From the NCBI GenBank assembly GCA_023443345.1, contig JAEZUZ010000031.1, positions 1 through 7,690 on the forward strand: DNA of 7,690 nt, written 5' to 3'. This DNA is from Bacillota bacterium (lineage in GTDB: Bacteria; Bacillota; Clostridia; Peptostreptococcales; Acidaminobacteraceae). The notes below the pieces were generated by a model. That model made no database searches. It worked only from the letters and a program-made list of their open reading frames with translations, and was not told where the DNA came from. Position 1 is the stretch's first letter. Each line of letters starts with the position of its first letter. Positions 5,074 through 7,690 of the stretch are shown here, one piece after another. The position numbers were made by a program, and so were the translations under genes.

Positions 5074-6079
5074 AAATAAATTTAAAATCATTCTAGCAAC
5101 AATTGCTATGCTTATTCCAACGCTCGTTGGATACTTTGTATTTGACAGAGTTCTATACTTGCCTATAGGATTGGCACTACTCTATATCTTTGTAGTTCTT
5201 ATAACCTTTTACAGTTGGAGAAATAAAAATCAGACAGATACAGCAGTAAATTTGCTCATATATTTTTTCCCGGCACTTGGACTATTTGTTTCTTTCATGC
5301 ATTTGTTAATTTTAGAAGGTGGATATAGTAATCCTGGACTTGTTTTTAGGGTTATTACAGCTGGAACTGCGACTCTATTTATAATTTTAGCTAATTACAT
5401 GCCAAAGATTAAGAAAAATAGCACTATGGGAATAAGGATTCCATGGACTTTAGCAAGTGAATATAACTGGAATAAAACTCACAGATTTGGTTCAAAACTA
5501 TTGATGATACAGGGCTTTATATCTCTGATATTGTCAATGTTTACATTATATAGTTTTCCATTTTTTATAATTACGCTTCTTTTAATAATTATTATACTTT
5601 GTATATATTCCTACACCCTATATAAAAAAGAAGGGGAAGAACGTTTAAATCCAATACTTAAAAAAACTAAGGTAAAGCTCCTAATTACACTACTTGTAGT
5701 ATTTATAGTAACTCCAATAGCTCTTTTATGTGGAAATATAAATGTAAAACTATATGATGATCATCTTAAAGCGTCTTCGTTTTTCTTCTTTACTAAAGAA
5801 GTGAACTATAGCAATATAAAGGAAATCGGAATAATAGAAGAAAATGATGAAGAAAGAGAAGGACTAATTAGGGTGGGTGGAATTGGAAATTTAAGAATTG
5901 CAGCAGGTAGATTTAAAAATTATGTCTATGATGAACATGATAGATATACATACCAGTCATGCAAGCTATATATAAAAATAGTAGAAAAAGATGGAAGTGT
6001 TCTAATTCTAAACCAGAAAACTGACGATGATACGAAAGAACTATATAACAACATACAAAGTAAAATAGGCAAAAATTAA
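5054..6079 (+). CDS. sdpI: SdpI-family membrane protein with C-terminal PH-like domain
   Basis: This 341-residue integral membrane protein begins with about four hydrophobic helices (residues 10-28, 33-52, 65-85, 95-113; DUF1648-like). The SdpI signature follows, running from NYMPKIKKNSTMGIRIPW (114-131) to NWNKTHRFG (138-146). Three more membrane helices come next (about 150-166, 168-187, 207-226). The last 110 residues are soluble and alternate short strands, ending in a helix; they resemble the bacterial PH domains (bPH_5) sometimes fused to this family. B. subtilis SdpI confers immunity to the SDP killing peptide and sequesters SdpR; it is shorter and lacks this tail. AAGGAG (5042-5047) lies 6 nt before the ATG inside the repressor gene. 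A toxin gene like sdpC is not found, so the immunity role is inference from family and operon. Confidence 0.85.
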   Translation: MRELINRNKFKIILATIAMLIPTLVGYFVFDRVLYLPIGLALLYIFVVLITFYSWRNKNQTDTAVNLLIYFFPALGLFVSFMHLLILEGGYSNPGLVFRVITAGTATLFIILANYMPKIKKNSTMGIRIPWTLASEYNWNKTHRFGSKLLMIQGFISLILSMFTLYSFPFFIITLLLIIIILCIYSYTLYKKEGEERLNPILKKTKVKLLITLLVVFIVTPIALLCGNINVKLYDDHLKASSFFFFTKEVNYSNIKEIGIIEENDEEREGLIRVGGIGNLRIAAGRFKNYVYDEHDRYTYQSCKLYIKIVEKDGSVLILNQKTDDDTKELYNNIQSKIGKN

Positions 6080-6094
6080 ATAATAGAAATCCTT

Positions 6095-6130
6095 AGGAAT
6101 ATCCTTACATAAAGGATATTCCTTTATTTT
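6095..6130 (+). terminator. Terminator of the sdpR-sdpI operon
   Basis: A perfect 12-bp stem (6095-6106 with 6112-6123) closes a 5-nt loop and runs into TTATTTTTAT. It follows the sdpI stop by 15 bp. Confidence 0.85.
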
Positions 6131-6150
6131 TATACCTATTTAATAATAAA

Positions 6151-6159
6151 TGCTATAAT
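6151..6159 (+). promoter_or_regulatory. Extended -10 promoter of the DUF2130 gene
   Basis: TGCTATAAT is a consensus -10 box (6154-6159) with the TGn extension and no clear -35 box. It lies about 21 bp before the start codon, so the leader is short and begins close to the GGAGG site. Confidence 0.6.
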
Positions 6160-6180
6160 TAATTAATTAATGGAGGATTT

Positions 6181-7353
6181 ATGAAAGAGATCAAGTGTCC
6201 TAATTGCTCAGAAGTATTTCAAGTAGATGAAAGTGGATATGCAGAAATATTACTTCAAGTCAAGAATAAGGAATTTATTGAAGAAGTAAGTAGAGCTGAA
6301 AAATCATTAGAAGAAAAGAAGAAGATAGAAGTAGATAAAATAAAAGCGGAGTTAGAATTACAATCAAAAGATTTGAATGCAAAGATAAGAGAACTAGAAT
6401 CAGATCTTAAGTTATTTGAGAAATCTAAGGAAACAGATATAATAAAGGCCCTAAATGAAAAAGAAAAGCTAATTGTTGAACTAGAAAATAGAATTATAGC
6501 TAATAATAGAGAAAGGGAATTAGAACTAAAAACTCAGGAATCTGAATTTAGAAGTAAACTAAAAGAAAAAGAAGATGAGCTCAACTATTATAAGGATCTA
6601 AAAGCTAGGCAATCAACTAAATTAGTGGGAGAAAATTTAGAAAAACACTGTGAAATAGAGTTTAATAAACTCAGGGCTGTAGCTTTTAAGAATGCATATT
6701 TTGAAAAAGACAACGATGCAAAAGATGGGACAAAGGGAGACTATATATACAGAGAGTTCAGTGAAGATGGCATAGAGATTATATCAATAATGTTCGAGAT
6801 GAAAAATGAGACAGACTCGTCCTCTAAAAAACATAGAAATGAAGAGTTTTTTAAGAAGTTAGATAAGGATAGAAGAGATAAGAATTGTGAGTATGCAGTT
6901 CTTGTAAGTATGCTTGAGAAGGACAACGAGTTATATAATACTGGTATAGTTGATGTATCTTATAAATATGAGAAGATGTATGTTATTAGACCTCAATTTT
7001 TTATACCTATGATAACTCTTCTTAGAAATGCTTCATTAAATTCACTAAAGTATAAAAGAGAGCTCGTAGAAGCAAGAAATAGAGAAGTTGACATAACTAA
7101 TTTTGAGTCTGAACTAAACGACTTTAAGAACAAATTTACTAAGAATTATGAAGCAGCAAGCAAGAAATTCAGAGATGCAATTGAAAACATAGACAAGACA
7201 ATCAAGAATTTGGAAAAAATAAAGGAGAATCTACTTTCTTCAGAGAAGAGTTTAGGAAAAGCAAATTCAGTAATTGATAAGATAACAGTCTCTAGACTTA
7301 CTAAAAATAATCCCACTATGAAAGAAAAGTTTAAAGAGTTAGAGAACAAATAA
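6181..7353 (+). CDS. DUF2130 coiled-coil protein with PD-(D/E)XK-like domain
   Basis: This 390-residue protein opens with a single CPNC knuckle (Cys6, Cys9). A long, highly charged Glu/Lys-rich helix with heptad-like hydrophobic spacing follows (about 30-145). The conserved DUF2130 block runs from about 148 to 285 and includes GTKGDY, FEMKNE, FFKKLDKDR, EYAVLVSMLE and YVIRPQFFIPMITLLRNAS. A second helical, probably coiled-coil tail fills about 300-370. Within the block Asp187, Glu206 and Lys208 form a D-x18-E-x-K pattern typical of the PD-(D/E)XK nuclease fold, so DNA binding or cleavage is a reasonable inference, but no reaction is established. No membrane segment is seen, so it is probably cytoplasmic or nucleoid-associated. 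The start is supported by GGAGG (6172-6176) and the family-typical CPNC opening. It stands alone between terminators with its own promoter, so the context gives no function. Confidence 0.85.
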   Translation: MKEIKCPNCSEVFQVDESGYAEILLQVKNKEFIEEVSRAEKSLEEKKKIEVDKIKAELELQSKDLNAKIRELESDLKLFEKSKETDIIKALNEKEKLIVELENRIIANNRERELELKTQESEFRSKLKEKEDELNYYKDLKARQSTKLVGENLEKHCEIEFNKLRAVAFKNAYFEKDNDAKDGTKGDYIYREFSEDGIEIISIMFEMKNETDSSSKKHRNEEFFKKLDKDRRDKNCEYAVLVSMLEKDNELYNTGIVDVSYKYEKMYVIRPQFFIPMITLLRNASLNSLKYKRELVEARNREVDITNFESELNDFKNKFTKNYEAASKKFRDAIENIDKTIKNLEKIKENLLSSEKSLGKANSVIDKITVSRLTKNNPTMKEKFKELENK

Positions 7354-7387
7354 AATAAGCACCTATAAAGGTGCTTATTATTATTTT
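7354..7387. terminator. Bidirectional terminator between DUF2130 gene and pta
   Basis: An 11-bp perfect stem (7354-7364 with 7369-7379) with an ATAA loop is followed by a T-rich tail on the plus strand and, read from the other side, by ATTTTATTT-like sequence. It therefore serves both convergent genes and slightly overlaps both gene ends. Confidence 0.85.
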
Positions 7388-7690
7388 ATGCTTGAGTTAT
7401 TTCTTCATCAAGACCTTGAAGTGCTGTAAAGTAACTTAGAATATATACTTCTTTAGCATCACAACCTCTTGATAAGTCAGATACAGGTTTGTTAAGTCCC
7501 TGAAGAATTGGACCTATTGCTTTAAATCCTCCAAGTCTTTGTGCTATCTTATATCCTATATTTCCGGCATTAAGATCTGGGAATATAAATACATTTGCCT
7601 TACCTGCAACTTTAGAGAAAGGAGCTTTTCTTTCTCCTACAACAGGGCTAATTGCAGCATCAAATTGGATCTCGCCATCAACTAGAAGGT
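7386..7690 (-). CDS. pta: Phosphate acetyltransferase, C-terminal part
   Basis: The minus-strand frame gives 100 C-terminal residues of a protein of about 330, ending at TAA (7388-7386) and cut by the window edge. The enzyme converts acetyl-CoA and phosphate to acetyl-phosphate and CoA, the step before acetate kinase in acetate fermentation. Recognisable family stretches are DGEIQFDAAI, the NVFIFPDLNAGNIGYKIAQR segment with the conserved FPDLNAGN, the GGFKAIGPILQGL stretch, and KPVSDLSRGC near the C-terminus, where the serine and arginine of DLSRG belong to the active-site region. Phosphobutyryltransferase shares the fold, but the IGPILQGLNKPVSDLSRGC wording is that of Pta. An acetate kinase gene, if adjacent, would be outside the window. 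Confidence 0.93.
   Translation of the reverse strand, partial: LLVDGEIQFDAAISPVVGERKAPFSKVAGKANVFIFPDLNAGNIGYKIAQRLGGFKAIGPILQGLNKPVSDLSRGCDAKEVYILSYFTALQGLDEEITQA

Noticed and set aside
6741..7349. Minus-strand open frames at 6741-6926 and 7146-7349
   Set aside because: They are antisense to the conserved block and coiled-coil tail of the DUF2130 gene; the Ser/Phe/Leu-rich composition is what the complement of Glu/Lys codons gives.

Overview
The window looks like chromosomal DNA of a low-GC Gram-positive anaerobe (Firmicutes, possibly the Clostridia or Tissierellia). Hand-counted lines of the dcm-type and DUF2130 genes are roughly 25-30% GC. Ribosome binding sites are strong AGGAGG-type, terminators are classic hairpin plus T-run, and the phosphotransacetylase at the right end fits a fermentative metabolism. 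No rRNA, tRNA, CRISPR array, transposase or integrase gene is visible.

Layout. (1) Positions 1-551: the 3' end of a SIS-domain (phosphosugar-binding) protein, closed by a strong terminator. (2) 582-1603: a stand-alone C5-cytosine DNA methyltransferase with no recognisable restriction gene in the window. (3) 1668-4078, minus strand: a metal-efflux module made of csoR and a P1B-type metal ATPase. Each gene has its own TTGACx-17 bp-TAnTAT promoter, and together the promoters carry three near-identical 16-bp CsoR-type operators. Sampled lines of the ATPase are richer in G+C (about 38-48%) than most neighbouring lines, so the module looks horizontally acquired. (4) 4186-4677, minus: a YbaK/EbsC-type Cys-tRNA deacylase. 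(5) 4729-6130, plus: a two-gene operon of an ArsR-type repressor (SdpR-like, TTG start) and a membrane protein (SdpI-like with a C-terminal PH-like domain), overlapping by 20 bp and ended by a perfect hairpin. (6) 6151-7387: a coiled-coil DUF2130 protein whose conserved domain carries a PD-(D/E)XK-like D...ExK pattern, closed by a terminator shared with the convergent gene. (7) 7386-7690, minus: the C-terminal third of phosphotransacetylase.

How the parts work together. In the metal module, free CsoR should sit on the promoters of both its own gene and the ATPase gene and release when Cu(I) binds its Cys-His-Cys site, so the ATPase is made only under metal stress. In the sdp-like operon the repressor probably binds a dyad next to its own -10 box; by analogy with Bacillus subtilis SdpRI the membrane protein may act as immunity protein and signal receptor, although no SdpC-like toxin gene is seen. 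The remaining genes appear to be independent single-gene units.

The most interesting points are the unusual membrane-metal-site signature of the ATPase (CPC combined with an HNGGS motif), the clean three-operator CsoR circuit, hints of a scar where the metal module joins the methyltransferase locus, the SdpI-PH fusion without a toxin, and the nuclease-like motif in the DUF2130 protein. I saw nothing that amounts to a clearly new multi-gene system.
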